Of a stretch of DNA of 64,000 nt, positions 1-7,725 are shown one piece after another. The notes beneath the pieces were generated by a model. It made no database searches. It was not told the origin of the DNA and saw only the letters and a list, made by a program, of their open reading frames with translations. The first letter of the stretch is position 1. Each line of letters opens with the position of its first letter. The position numbers were made by a program, and so were the translations under genes. The DNA is from Herbidospora cretacea (lineage in GTDB: Bacteria; Actinomycetota; Actinomycetes; Streptosporangiales; Streptosporangiaceae). Location of the stretch: assembly GCF_001570605.1 (NCBI RefSeq), contig NZ_BBXG01000001.1, forward strand, positions 615,646 to 679,645, in the 5' to 3' direction.

Positions 1-191
1 TCCAGACCGCCCCGGCCGGGCATCTCGATGTCGAGCAGGGCGACGTCGGGGCGGGCCTCCAGCGCGGCGGGCACGACCTCGGTCCCGTCGCCGACCTGGG
101 CGACGACCTCGATGTCGGGTTCGAGCCCGAGCAGCAGGGCCAGCGCGCCGCGCATCATGCCCTGGTCTTCGGCGAGCAGCACGCGGATCAC
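1..191 (-). CDS. NarL/LuxR-type response regulator, N-terminal part only
   Basis: Receiver domain of a response regulator; the window edge removes everything after about residue 63. From a GTG start the product reads MIRVLLAEDQGMMRGALALL, with the acidic pocket (AED) and the phospho-acceptor Asp in ALLDIEMPG visible. The GTG overlaps the stop of the sensor kinase (GTGA), so the two are translationally coupled. The DNA-binding domain lies outside the window; a LuxR-type HTH is inferred from the HisKA_3-type partner kinase. Confidence 0.9.
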   Translation of the reverse strand, partial: MIRVLLAEDQGMMRGALALLLGLEPDIEVVAQVGDGTEVVPAALEARPDVALLDIEMPGRGGL

Positions 192-1225
192 GGACCGGCT
201 CCTTCGGGGATGTTCACGAGCAGGCGGAATCCACCGCCGGGGACGTTCTCGGCGGTCAGCCGCCCACCGGCGGCCTCGACGCGTTCGCGCAGGCCGCCCA
301 GGCCGTTGCCGACGGCCTTCGCCGCGCCGACGCCGTCGTCGGTGATCTCCAGCTCGGTCGCCTCGCCCAGCCGGACGGCGATGCCGCACGTCCGGGCGGA
401 GCTGTGCCGGATGACGTTGGTCACACCCTCCCGGACCGCCCACCCGAGCAGCGCGTCGGTCTCGGGGGTGAGCGCGGTGTCGGCGGCCCGTACGGTCAGG
501 TCGACCCCCGCGTCGGCCAGCGCGCCCCGGGCGGAGGCGAGCTCGGCGTCCAGCCCCCGGCCCCGGTAGCCGGTGACGGCGGCCCTGACCTGGGTGAGCG
601 CCTCGCGGCCGATCTTCTCGATGTCGGCGGCCTGCCGGGCGGCGGCCTCGCCGTCACGCGGGGCGAGCCGGCGCACCACCTCCGCCTTGACGACCATGAC
701 CGACAGGGTGTGGCCGAGCAGGTCGTGCAGGTCGCGGGAGAACCGCAGGCGCTCCTCCGAGACGGCCACCCGGGCCAGCTCCTTCCGGGTGGTGCGCAGC
801 TCCGCGATGGTGTCCCAGAGCTGCACGATGATCCAGGGCACCAGCCCGGCGACGAACACGCCCCAGCCGGAGAAGACGATGGACATGCCGTCGTACCCGC
901 TCCGGGCGGCCGACAGGACCGCGACGCCGGTGATGGGCACAAGCAAGGCCACGCCGGGCCACTTCCGGACGATGGCGCCGGTGGCGACCGCGCTCATCGT
1001 GAGGGTGAAGGACCAGGAGCCGCCGAAGGCCAGCGCCGCCGCCGAGCTGGTGGTCACGAGCAGCGCCAGGGCGAGCCGCGACTGGCGGCGGGCGGTCCAC
1101 ACGTACAGTGCGGCGATCGCGGCGACGGCCGCCCAGCGGAGGATCGAGGGCCGGGCGACCGTTTCCAAGACGGGGAGGACCATGAGGAGGATCCAGAAGG
1201 TGAACCCTCCCTGACGGCTCGTCAT
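188..1225 (-). CDS. Sensor histidine kinase (HisKA_3/NarX-DesK type)
   Basis: 345 aa membrane kinase. The first ~140 residues form about five hydrophobic segments without a large extracellular loop, so it probably senses within the membrane or through a partner. The dimerisation/phosphoacceptor helix carries His167 in SRDLHDLLGHT, and the C-terminal HATPase_c has ITDDGVG and GLGGLRERV. I chose the ATG at 1225 because it overlaps the permease stop (ATGA). It is the third gene of an ATPase-permease-kinase-regulator operon, an arrangement in which the exporter is commonly both sensor partner and target. Confidence 0.93.
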   Translation of the reverse strand: MTSRQGGFTFWILLMVLPVLETVARPSILRWAAVAAIAALYVWTARRQSRLALALLVTTSSAAALAFGGSWSFTLTMSAVATGAIVRKWPGVALLVPITGVAVLSAARSGYDGMSIVFSGWGVFVAGLVPWIIVQLWDTIAELRTTRKELARVAVSEERLRFSRDLHDLLGHTLSVMVVKAEVVRRLAPRDGEAAARQAADIEKIGREALTQVRAAVTGYRGRGLDAELASARGALADAGVDLTVRAADTALTPETDALLGWAVREGVTNVIRHSSARTCGIAVRLGEATELEITDDGVGAAKAVGNGLGGLRERVEAAGGRLTAENVPGGGFRLLVNIPEGAGP

Positions 1226-1956
1226 GCACTCCTCCCGGCACGGCGGAAACCGTACAAAGCGTAGAGGGTGAAGGCGGCGGTCCACCCCAGCAGAGTGAGC
1301 AGCGCGCGCGGCGAGGGGGCCTCGCCGAACAGCACCGCGTAGGGCAGGTGCGTGTACGCCGCCACCGGGCTCCACTCGCTGACGGCCTGGAGCCACCCGG
1401 GGAAGCCCTGGGCAGGGAACCACAGGCCGCCGACGATCGACAGGGTGAGATATCCGGCCAGGTTGGCGGCGGCGGAGTTCTGCGGGCTGAGCAGGTAGGC
1501 GTTGCCGAGGGCGAAGAGGCTGAACGGGATGGTCCCGACCCACAGCAGCGCCGTCACCGCGACCCACTCGAACGGCGTGAGCGGCACCCCGTTGGCCAGC
1601 CCGCCCGCGGTGAGCACGAGCAGGATCGACGGCACCACGATGATCGCCCCGGTGGCGGCCTTCCCGGCGATCACCCGCCAGGGCCGGATCGGCAGCACCG
1701 CGAGCTGGGCGAGCCATCCGAGCGCCTTGTCCTCGCTGGTCCCGGTCCCGTTGCTGAACGCGCCGCCGAGCGCGCCGTAGGCGGCCATGGCCACCATGCT
1801 CCACGCCGCCGCGGCGGCCTGCGCCTCGGCGGTCTGCGCGCCGAGCCCGAGGTTGCTGAACAGCAGGTACATCACGACGGGCAGCGTGAGGCTCATGACG
1901 ATGAAGCCGTGGTCGCGCAGCATCTTGCGGACCTCGAGCCGGATGTAGGCGGTCAT
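1222..1956 (-). CDS. ABC-2 type transporter permease
   Basis: 244 aa, about six membrane helices, starting MTAYIRLEVRKMLRDHGFIV, typical of ABC-2 exporter permeases that follow a separate ATPase gene. It lies 31 bp after the ATPase gene and overlaps the kinase gene by 4 bp. The substrate cannot be read from sequence. With the adjacent two-component system the likely job is self-regulated export of a drug, peptide or lipid, as in YvfSTU or LiaRS-linked exporters. Confidence 0.9.
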   Translation of the reverse strand: MTAYIRLEVRKMLRDHGFIVMSLTLPVVMYLLFSNLGLGAQTAEAQAAAAAWSMVAMAAYGALGGAFSNGTGTSEDKALGWLAQLAVLPIRPWRVIAGKAATGAIIVVPSILLVLTAGGLANGVPLTPFEWVAVTALLWVGTIPFSLFALGNAYLLSPQNSAAANLAGYLTLSIVGGLWFPAQGFPGWLQAVSEWSPVAAYTHLPYAVLFGEAPSPRALLTLLGWTAAFTLYALYGFRRAGRSA

Positions 1957-1987
1957 GTCACTTCTCCTGGGGGACGAAGGGGGGTGG

Positions 1988-2683
1988 TCAGGCCAGGCGG
2001 CCGGAGACCAGGGCGAGGAAGGCGTCCTCCAGGTCGCCGCCCTTCTTGATCTCCTCGCCGGTGCCGTCGGCCACGATCCGGCCGTGGTTCATGACGACGA
2101 TGCGGTCGGCGAAGCGGTCGGCCTCGTCGAGGTGGTGGGTGGAGAAGACGACGGTGCGCCCGGCGGCGGACAGGCCGTCCCAGAACTCGCGGCGGGCCTC
2201 GACGTCGAGCCCGGCGGTGGGCTCGTCGAGCACCAGCAGCTTCGGGTCCCCGGCCAGGGCCATGGCGAACCGCGCCCGCTGGCGCTGCCCGCCCGAGAGC
2301 CGGTCGACCCGCTGCCGGTCGAGGCCGGTGAGGCCGGTCTGGGCGACGATCCGGTCGTAGGGGAGGGCGTGGGGGGAGACGGCGCGGGCGAACCGGATCA
2401 GTTCCCGGACGGTGACCCGGGGCGGCATCCCGGCCTCCTGCTGCATGACCCCGACGAGCCCGGCGTTCAGCGCGGGCCGGGGCTCCTGCCCGAAGAGGGT
2501 GGCGCTGCCGGCGTCCGGGGGGAGGAGGCCGAGCAGCACGTTGATGGTGGTGGTCTTGCCCGCCCCGTTGGGGCCGAGCAGGGCGAGGCGCTGACCCTGG
2601 GGGACCGTCAGGGTGAGGCCGTCGACGGCGAGAACGTGCCGGTAGGCCTTGCGCAGGCCCTGGATGACGATGGCGTCGGTCAT
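1988..2683 (-). CDS. ABC transporter ATP-binding protein
   Basis: 231 aa cytoplasmic ATPase that powers the adjacent ABC-2 permease. Walker A is GPNGAGKTT, the signature is LSGGQRQRARFAMAL, Walker B is LLVLDEPTAGLD and the H-loop is STHHLDEAD. Length is that of the single-domain drug-export ATPase class without a DrrA-type C-terminal extension. The ATG at 2683 is the first start in frame after the 100-bp gap that follows the radical SAM gene and is taken as the head of the four-gene operon. Confidence 0.94.
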   Translation of the reverse strand: MTDAIVIQGLRKAYRHVLAVDGLTLTVPQGQRLALLGPNGAGKTTTINVLLGLLPPDAGSATLFGQEPRPALNAGLVGVMQQEAGMPPRVTVRELIRFARAVSPHALPYDRIVAQTGLTGLDRQRVDRLSGGQRQRARFAMALAGDPKLLVLDEPTAGLDVEARREFWDGLSAAGRTVVFSTHHLDEADRFADRIVVMNHGRIVADGTGEEIKKGGDLEDAFLALVSGRLA

Positions 2684-2766
2684 GGGAACGACGTTATTTC
2701 CGCCGCTCGCGGCCCTGTAGGGAGCCGAATCCCTGATTCGGCGGTACGAAAGTCCTGTTAGAGATC

Positions 2767-2778
2767 TACTTTGTAAAG
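2767..2778 (+). repeat. TACTTTGTAAAG intergenic motif, copy 1
   Basis: AT-rich 12-mer between the radical SAM stop codon and the ABC operon. Identical cores occur at 40543 and 47379 and a variant at 24440, all in the same orientation. Function unknown; its position would also allow a role in the ABC operon leader. Confidence 0.6.
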
Positions 2779-2781
2779 GCG

Positions 2782-3798
2782 TCAGCCGCCGAACAGGTCG
2801 AGCTGCTCCGGTTCCGGAGCCCGCGCCGGCGGGACGGGCTGCGGCCGCGTCGCGCGCTCCCTGATGCCGTGTCTGCGGGCGAGCTCCGCCACCTGGGCGG
2901 TGATCCTCTGCTGGTAGGCCTTCGGCGCGTAGGCCCCGCGCCCGTAGAGCTCCCGGTAGCGCGGCACCAGCCTCGGGTGTTCGCGCTCCAGCCACTGGAG
3001 CCACCACTCGCGCGCGCCGGTGCGCAGGTGCAGCACGAGCGGGCTCAGCCCGGTCGCGCCCGCCTCGGCGATCTCCTTGACGGTCGCCTCCAGCTGGGCG
3101 GGGGAGTCGGTGAGGTAGGGCAGGATCGGCGCCATCAGCACCGAACACGGGACGCCGGCCTCGTTGAGCGCCGCGACCGCGCCCAGGCGGGCGCGCGGGC
3201 CGGGAGTGCCGGGCTCGGTGGCCCGCCAGGCGGCCGGATGGGTCGTGCCGATCGACATGGCGGTGGAGACGCGGGTGCGCGCGGCGGCCTCGGCGAGCAG
3301 GTCGAGGTCGCGGAGGATGAGCGTCCCCTTGGTCAGGATGGAGAAGGGGTTGGCGAACTCGGTGAGGACCCGGATGATGCCCGGCATCAGCCGATAGCGC
3401 CCCTCGCACCGCTGGTAGGGGTCGACGTTGGTGCCCATCGCGATGGGCTCGCCCCGCCAGCGCGGCCCGGCGAGCTCCCGGCGCAGCAGGTCGGCCGCGT
3501 TGGTCTTCACGACGATCTTCGTGTCGAAGTCGTGGCCGGCGTCGAGGTCGAGGTAGGTGTGGGTGTTGCGGGCGAAGCAGTAGACGCAGGCGTGGGTGCA
3601 GCCCCGATAGGGGTTGAGGGTCCATTCGAAGGGGACCCGGCTGGGACCGGGGACGCGGTTGACGATGCTCCGGGCCTGGATCTCGTAGAAGGTGACGCCG
3701 CGGAACTCCGGGGTGTCGATGGTCCGGACGACCGCACCCCTGGTGATCAGGGCGTTGTCGGGCCGGTCGGGGATGAGTTGCAGGTTGTCCCAGCGCAT
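2782..3798 (-). CDS. Rv2578c-family radical SAM protein (spore photoproduct lyase-like)
   Basis: 338 aa. The radical SAM cluster motif CxxxCxxC is Cys67-Cys71-Cys74 (CTHACVYC), within a fold of the SPL/Rv2578c type. The protein ends EQLDLFGG; QLDLF (332-336) matches the QL[SD]LF beta-clamp-binding consensus. A near-perfect LexA operator lies immediately upstream. ATG 3798 is the only ATG/GTG between the upstream in-frame stop and the conserved MRW start, and no Shine-Dalgarno is present, so the mRNA may be leaderless. From memory, the mycobacterial homologue Rv2578c is listed in the LexA regulon. A DNA-damage role is therefore inferred; the substrate is unknown. Confidence 0.9.
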   Translation of the reverse strand: MRWDNLQLIPDRPDNALITRGAVVRTIDTPEFRGVTFYEIQARSIVNRVPGPSRVPFEWTLNPYRGCTHACVYCFARNTHTYLDLDAGHDFDTKIVVKTNAADLLRRELAGPRWRGEPIAMGTNVDPYQRCEGRYRLMPGIIRVLTEFANPFSILTKGTLILRDLDLLAEAAARTRVSTAMSIGTTHPAAWRATEPGTPGPRARLGAVAALNEAGVPCSVLMAPILPYLTDSPAQLEATVKEIAEAGATGLSPLVLHLRTGAREWWLQWLEREHPRLVPRYRELYGRGAYAPKAYQQRITAQVAELARRHGIRERATRPQPVPPARAPEPEQLDLFGG

Positions 3799-3806
3799 CC
3801 CATGAT

Positions 3807-3822
3807 TGGAACATCTGTTCGA
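3807..3822. promoter_or_regulatory. LexA (SOS) box
   Basis: TGGAACATCTGTTCGA matches the actinobacterial SOS operator TCGAAC-N4-GTTCGA at 11 of 12 defined positions (one change, C to G at the second base). It ends 8 nt before the radical SAM start codon and would overlap the promoter of a leaderless transcript. Confidence 0.8.
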
Positions 3823-3931
3823 TCATGATCGCAACGGAAAGCGCGGGCAAATCAGGCCCCACCAAACGGCTAACGATCTTCTTTAGGGGGAACGACCTCC
3901 GCACACACCTTGCATCCCTGGGAGGTGCGCC

Positions 3932-4198
3932 ATGTCCTGGTCGCAAGACGAGGAACGGATGCTGGCGATGATCGAGCGGCACCTCACCGACGAGGATCCG
4001 AGGCTGGCCGCCCGTTTAGAGTCGTTCAACGAGCGGGTGGTGCGGGGCGAGCGCAATCGCCGCCGCACCGACGACAAGAGACGCCGGTGGCGGCGGTCGA
4101 CGGTGGTGATCGCGGTGAGCTGGTTGCTGATCGCGACGTTGATCGCGACGCTGCTGGTGATGGCCTTCCACAACGAAGCCGCGGCGGTGCCCTTCTAG
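3932..4198 (+). CDS. DUF3040 family small membrane protein
   Basis: 88 aa. The N-terminus (MSWSQDEERMLAMIERHL, then DEDPRLAARL) is the DUF3040 signature: an amphipathic cytoplasmic segment followed by a basic stretch (about 41-54) and one transmembrane helix (about 56-78). Normal members often have two helices, so this is a short form. A good ribosome site (GGGAGG) lies 7 nt before ATG 3932. It is divergent from the SOS-controlled gene. Function unknown; members are widespread in actinomycetes. Confidence 0.85.
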   Translation: MSWSQDEERMLAMIERHLTDEDPRLAARLESFNERVVRGERNRRRTDDKRRRWRRSTVVIAVSWLLIATLIATLLVMAFHNEAAAVPF

Positions 4199-4223
4199 TT
4201 CGAGCCGTCCGTGGTCTCTTTTC

Positions 4224-4237
4224 TCCGTTACGGCTCC
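4224..4237 (+). repeat. TCCGTTACGGCTCC repeat core, copy 1
   Basis: 14-bp core containing the palindrome CCGTTACGG, 26 bp after the DUF3040 stop. Identical cores sit inside the 23-bp repeat at 59685 and, inverted, at 63749. The rest of 4199-4350 is C-rich DNA in which no gene is seen. Confidence 0.5.
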
Positions 4238-4351
4238 CGCACGCCCGCCGCCGCCCGCCGCCCCCGGTCCCCGCCGCACCCGGCGCCGGCCGCCCGCTCC
4301 CGCCCGCGCGCCATGACGGACAGGTGAGACGCCCCGTCGTTCTTAAATGCT

Positions 4352-4381
4352 TTGTCCGGGCCGCGATCCCGTGCGTAGGGT
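4352..4381 (+). promoter_or_regulatory. Candidate WhiB7-type promoter of erm
   Basis: A -35-like TTGTCC (4352-4357) and a -10-like TAGGGT (4376-4381) are 18 bp apart. An AT-rich patch (TCTTAAATGC, 4341-4350) lies directly upstream of the -35, the arrangement known for WhiB7-dependent resistance promoters. The -10 ends 7 nt before the leader ATG, predicting a leaderless transcript. Assignment to WhiB7 is inferred. Confidence 0.5.
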
Positions 4382-4388
4382 GCAGCGC

Positions 4389-4454
4389 ATGGCTTCCCAT
4401 TTCTGCTGCCCCGTTTTCATCCGCATCCGTCACAGCCGGGCTCTGGCCCGCTAG
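4389..4454 (+). CDS. Putative erm leader peptide, 21 aa
   Basis: A 21-codon frame beginning MASHFCCPVF, continuing with Ile-Arg-Ile-Arg at 11-14, and ending in TAG about 100 nt before erm. Arg12-Ile13-Arg14 fits the Arg/Lys-X-Arg/Lys motif at which macrolide-bound ribosomes stall in ErmD-type leaders. Start, promoter spacing and position all fit a translational or transcriptional attenuator controlling erm. No homologue can be confirmed here and stalling is inferred. Confidence 0.55.
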   Translation: MASHFCCPVFIRIRHSRALAR

Positions 4455-4557
4455 CGGACGCGATCATTTGCTGAACTAAAGGGCAGTTTCGCGTCCCCGG
4501 CGCGCCCAGGGCCCTTCGAGACCCGATTCCTCTCGAAGACCCTGAAAGGGCATTGCT

Positions 4558-5382
4558 GTGGCGCAGAATTTCGCGCACGGAAACTATTCGCACACCCAGA
4601 AGAAGGCCAGGAACAGCGGCGGGGGTCGCACGCCCGTCGACGGCGCGCGGCGGGACCTGTCGCAGAACTTCCTGGCCGACCGGCACGCGGTCGAGCTGAT
4701 GGTGAAGGCCGCCGCCCCGGAAGGGCTCGTCCTGGAGCCCGGTGCGGGCGAGGGGGCGCTCACTTTCGCGCTGGCCGAGGTGGCCACGCGGGTGATCGCC
4801 TACGAGATCGATCCCCGGTTGGCGGGGCGGCTCGCCGCCCGTACGAAGGACAACGAGAACATCGACGTGGTCAGAGGTGATTTCACGCGTGCGCGGATAC
4901 CACGGGAACCGTTCGCGGTGGTGGGGAACATTCCATACTCGGTCACTTCGAAGATGGTCGACTGGTGTCTACGGGCGCCGTCTCTATCGTCGGCGACACT
5001 TCTGACCCAGCGGGAGTACGCCCGCAAGCGTTCCGGCGACTACGGCCGGTGGAGCCTGGTCACGGTGGAGTCGTGGCCGTGGTTCGACTGGCGGCTGGGG
5101 CAGACCGTCTTCCGGGAGTCGTTCCGGCCGGTGCCCTCGGTCGACTCGGCGATCCTGCGGATCGACCGGCGGCCGGAGCCGCTGGTGTCCGACCGCCGGT
5201 CGTACCGTGAGCTGGTCGCGCTCGGGTTCGGCGGGGCCGGGGGTTCGGTCCGGGCGTCGCTGAGGTCCCGTCACGACGGGGTGGACGCGGCCCTGCGGGC
5301 GGCGGGCGTGCCCTACGACGCGGTGGTGGGACACGTCCACCCCGACCAGTGGGTGACCCTGTGGCGGCGCCTGATCAGGTGA
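4558..5382 (+). CDS. erm: 23S rRNA (adenine-N6)-methyltransferase, Erm family
   Basis: 274 aa. Uses SAM to methylate A2058 in 23S rRNA, blocking macrolide, lincosamide and streptogramin B binding. Visible motifs: LSQNFLAD near residue 34, SAM-binding EPGAGEG (60-66), acidic YEIDP, and catalytic NIPYSVT (124-130). Length and the basic N-terminal tail match actinomycete Erm proteins (ErmE-like). The start is GTG 4558, which follows a leader region and lacks a strong ribosome site, consistent with regulated translation. It ends convergently with the FAD monooxygenase gene (8-bp overlap). Confidence 0.95.
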   Translation: MAQNFAHGNYSHTQKKARNSGGGRTPVDGARRDLSQNFLADRHAVELMVKAAAPEGLVLEPGAGEGALTFALAEVATRVIAYEIDPRLAGRLAARTKDNENIDVVRGDFTRARIPREPFAVVGNIPYSVTSKMVDWCLRAPSLSSATLLTQREYARKRSGDYGRWSLVTVESWPWFDWRLGQTVFRESFRPVPSVDSAILRIDRRPEPLVSDRRSYRELVALGFGGAGGSVRASLRSRHDGVDAALRAAGVPYDAVVGHVHPDQWVTLWRRLIR

Positions 5383-6475
5383 GCCAGATCGCGGCGAGCC
5401 GGCGGGCCGCCAAGGGCGGTGGCGTGGCGCGGAGCATCGCGTCGCGCAGCCAGGCCCCCGGCCCGGTCAGCGTGGTCAGCCGTGACTGGCGGCTGGAGGC
5501 GAGCATGATCCGGTTGGCCCGGGGACGCCGTTCGGCGTCGTAGCGGCGCAGCCGTTCGGCCGCCTCCTCCGGTCCGGCGCCCTTCAGGTGCCGGACCAGC
5601 GCGGCGGCGTCCTCGAAGGCCTGGCTGGCTCCTTGCCCCAGGTCGGGGGTCATGCCGTGGGCGGCGTCGCCGAGCAGCGCGACGGTCCCCTTCGTGTACG
5701 AGTCCAGCGGCCGCGCCAGCCGGCTGATCGGGTCGACGTGGATGTCGGGCCCTGCGGTCGCCCGCAGAAGGGCGGGCACGGCCGGGTGCCAGTCGGCCAT
5801 GAGCCTGGCCATCCCTTCCCTGGCCTCCTCCGCCGCCGGGACGGTCGCGGGCATGGCCGCGTCGGTGAACCAGTAGAGGCGGTCGGCCCCGAGCGGGAAC
5901 AGGCCGAACATGGCGCCGCTGTGGCGGTCGATCAGGATCGCGGTGAGCAGGTCGTCGACGCCGGGCGGACGGGGCAGGGTGCCGCGCAGGTCCAGGCGGC
6001 CGGTGCGCCGGGTTCCCGGGTGGCCGGGGAAGAGGCGGGCGCGCAGGCGGCTGTTGATCCCGTCGGCCACCACGACCGCGTCGGCGGTGACCGACGCGAG
6101 GTCGTCGACGGGCGTGCCGGTGCGGACGCGGTCGAGGGGCAGCCGGGCGCGCAGCGCGCGGTGCAGGACGGCGCGGTCGACGACGACGGTCGGGCCGTAC
6201 CGTTCCTGCGCCTTGACGGCGTCGGTGACCAGGAGCGGCCGCCCCTTCCGGTCGCGGAGACCGCCCTGCGCGGTCGGCATGACGTGTTCGCGGAGAGGGC
6301 CGGCCAGCCCGAGCGTGTCGAGGGCGGCCAGGCCGTTGGGCATGACGACCACCCCGGTGCCGGTCTCGCGCAGCTCGGGGGCGCGCTCGTGGAGGGTGAC
6401 GTCGTGGCCGGTCAGATGGAGGCCGGTGGCGGCCGTGACGCCGCCGAGCCCGGCGCCGATGATGGCGATCTTCAT
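5375..6475 (-). CDS. FAD-dependent aromatic-type monooxygenase
   Basis: 366 aa class A flavoprotein monooxygenase (PHBH/TetX/Rox-like). N-terminal dinucleotide fold MKIAIIGAGLGG with Glu at the end of strand 2 (LHERAP), the middle DG motif (VVADGINS), and the C-terminal GD motif (LLGDAAHGMTPDLGQGASQA). Hydroxylates an unknown aromatic or polyketide substrate using NAD(P)H and O2. ATG 6475 is the family start; an in-frame ATG at 6490 is the alternative. Divergent from a TetR gene 57 bp away, its probable regulator. A drug-inactivating role is possible but unproven. Confidence 0.88.
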   Translation of the reverse strand: MKIAIIGAGLGGVTAATGLHLTGHDVTLHERAPELRETGTGVVVMPNGLAALDTLGLAGPLREHVMPTAQGGLRDRKGRPLLVTDAVKAQERYGPTVVVDRAVLHRALRARLPLDRVRTGTPVDDLASVTADAVVVADGINSRLRARLFPGHPGTRRTGRLDLRGTLPRPPGVDDLLTAILIDRHSGAMFGLFPLGADRLYWFTDAAMPATVPAAEEAREGMARLMADWHPAVPALLRATAGPDIHVDPISRLARPLDSYTKGTVALLGDAAHGMTPDLGQGASQAFEDAAALVRHLKGAGPEEAAERLRRYDAERRPRANRIMLASSRQSRLTTLTGPGAWLRDAMLRATPPPLAARRLAAIWLT

Positions 6476-6532
6476 GGGGGGTCCCGTCATTCACTACGGT
6501 CGTACTACTACGCCTATTGGTAACATGACCGG

Positions 6533-7105
6533 GTGCCGCCCTCCAATCCGGACCGCCGCCGCGCGCTGACCGACGCCGCGATCCGGCTCCTGGCCTCCTC
6601 CGGGGTCCACGGCCTGACCCACCGCACCGCCGAACGCGCCGCCGGCCTGCCGACCGGCACGGCCTCCAACTACTTCCGCAACCGCGAGGCGCTGCTGGTG
6701 GCCGCCGCCGAACGCGTGGTGGAGCTCCACCTGACCGACATGGACGCGGCGGCCGAGCACCAGGTGGGCGAGCCCGACCTGGCCGAGCTGCTGACGGACT
6801 CACTGCTGGGCGCGGCGACCGTGCTGCGCGACCGCTACCTGGCCATCTTCGAACTGCGGCTGGAGGCGGTCCGCCGCCCCGAGCTCAACCGGGCGCTGGA
6901 GGGCCTCCAGGCGGCGGCGACCGTCTTCACGACCGGCCACCACGCCCAATTGGGCCTGGCGATCCCGCCCGAGAGGGTGCCCGCGCTGATGGCGCTGTAC
7001 GGAGGCGCGCTGTTCACCCTGGTCACGGCCCCGCCGGGCACGGTCACCCGGGAGGGCGTCGAGATGATCGTGCGGGCGATGGTGTCCGGCGGAGCGCCGG
7101 ACTAG
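6533..7105 (+). CDS. TetR family transcriptional regulator
   Basis: 190 aa. The N-terminal HTH (about 8-55) contains LLASSGVHGLTHRTAERAAG and TASNYFRNREALL; the C-terminal ligand/dimer domain is of the variable type. GTG start, divergently placed to the FAD monooxygenase, so it probably represses that gene and itself from the shared 57-bp region, which contains TACGGTCGTA and repeated CTACTACG elements. It overlaps the stop of the ArsR-type gene by 4 bp, tail to tail. Confidence 0.9.
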   Translation: MPPSNPDRRRALTDAAIRLLASSGVHGLTHRTAERAAGLPTGTASNYFRNREALLVAAAERVVELHLTDMDAAAEHQVGEPDLAELLTDSLLGAATVLRDRYLAIFELRLEAVRRPELNRALEGLQAAATVFTTGHHAQLGLAIPPERVPALMALYGGALFTLVTAPPGTVTREGVEMIVRAMVSGGAPD

Positions 7106-7692
7106 GGCTCCTGGCGGGTGATCGACGGGTGGAGGGCGATGACCACGCGGTGGTCGCGGCCGCCCGGTGACTGTTCGTCGTGGTAGCGCGACACCAGGGA
7201 CGCCACGGCGGCCGACAGCTCCTCGGCGAAGGCGGCGCGGTCGCGGGCGCTGGCGAAGCGGACGGTCCCGTCGACGGCGAACGTCGCCACCTTCTGCTGG
7301 GCGCGCTCCGAGCGGGTGATCAGGGTCCCGACGTCCTTGACGAGCTGGGCGGCCAGGGCCAGCAGCCACGCGGCCGACAGGCGGTCGGGGCGCTTGGCGG
7401 GGTCGGGTTCGACGGCGGCCAGCGCGGCGGGGGAGATGACGTAGGCCCCGGCGGTCGCGCGCATGACGCGTTCGGTCACGTTGCCCTTGCGGCGCTCCTC
7501 GACCAGCTCGACGAGGCCGTGCTTCTCCAGCGTCTTGAGGTGGTAGTTGACCTTCTGCCGGGGCAGGCCGATCTTGGCGGCGAGCTGGGTGGCCGAGCCG
7601 GGCAGCGAGAGTTCGGCCAGGATGCGGGCGCGGACCGGGTCGAGGGACACCTCGGCCGCAGCCGCGTCGTCGATGACCGCCACTTCGAGCAT
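7102..7692 (-). CDS. ArsR/HTH_20-type winged-helix regulator
   Basis: 196 aa. A winged helix at about 17-75 (LDPVRARILAEL, LAAKIGLPRQKVNYHLKTLE, LVELVEERRKG) is followed by a longer C-terminal domain probably involved in dimerisation or ligand binding. No metal-binding Cys cluster is seen, so it is not a classical metal sensor. It follows the penicillin-binding protein gene by 31 bp in the same direction; an inverted repeat lies in that gap, suggesting its own autoregulated promoter. Confidence 0.85.
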   Translation of the reverse strand: MLEVAVIDDAAAAEVSLDPVRARILAELSLPGSATQLAAKIGLPRQKVNYHLKTLEKHGLVELVEERRKGNVTERVMRATAGAYVISPAALAAVEPDPAKRPDRLSAAWLLALAAQLVKDVGTLITRSERAQQKVATFAVDGTVRFASARDRAAFAEELSAAVASLVSRYHDEQSPGGRDHRVVIALHPSITRQEP

Positions 7693-7709
7693 GGGCTCAG
7701 CGTCTCACC

Positions 7710-7725
7710 GACAAAAATATTTGTC
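7710..7725. promoter_or_regulatory. GACAAA-N4-TTTGTC inverted repeat (operator candidate)
   Basis: Perfect 6-bp arms around AATA, an AT-rich island 18 bp upstream of the ArsR-type start. It reaches into the last codon of the upstream PBP gene. Probable autoregulatory operator. Confidence 0.55.

Noticed and set aside
3304..3982. Long open frames opposite or shifted to the radical SAM and other genes
   Set aside because: In DNA this GC-rich nearly every gene has Arg/Pro/Ala-rich shadow frames; they lack ribosome sites, motifs and plausible composition.
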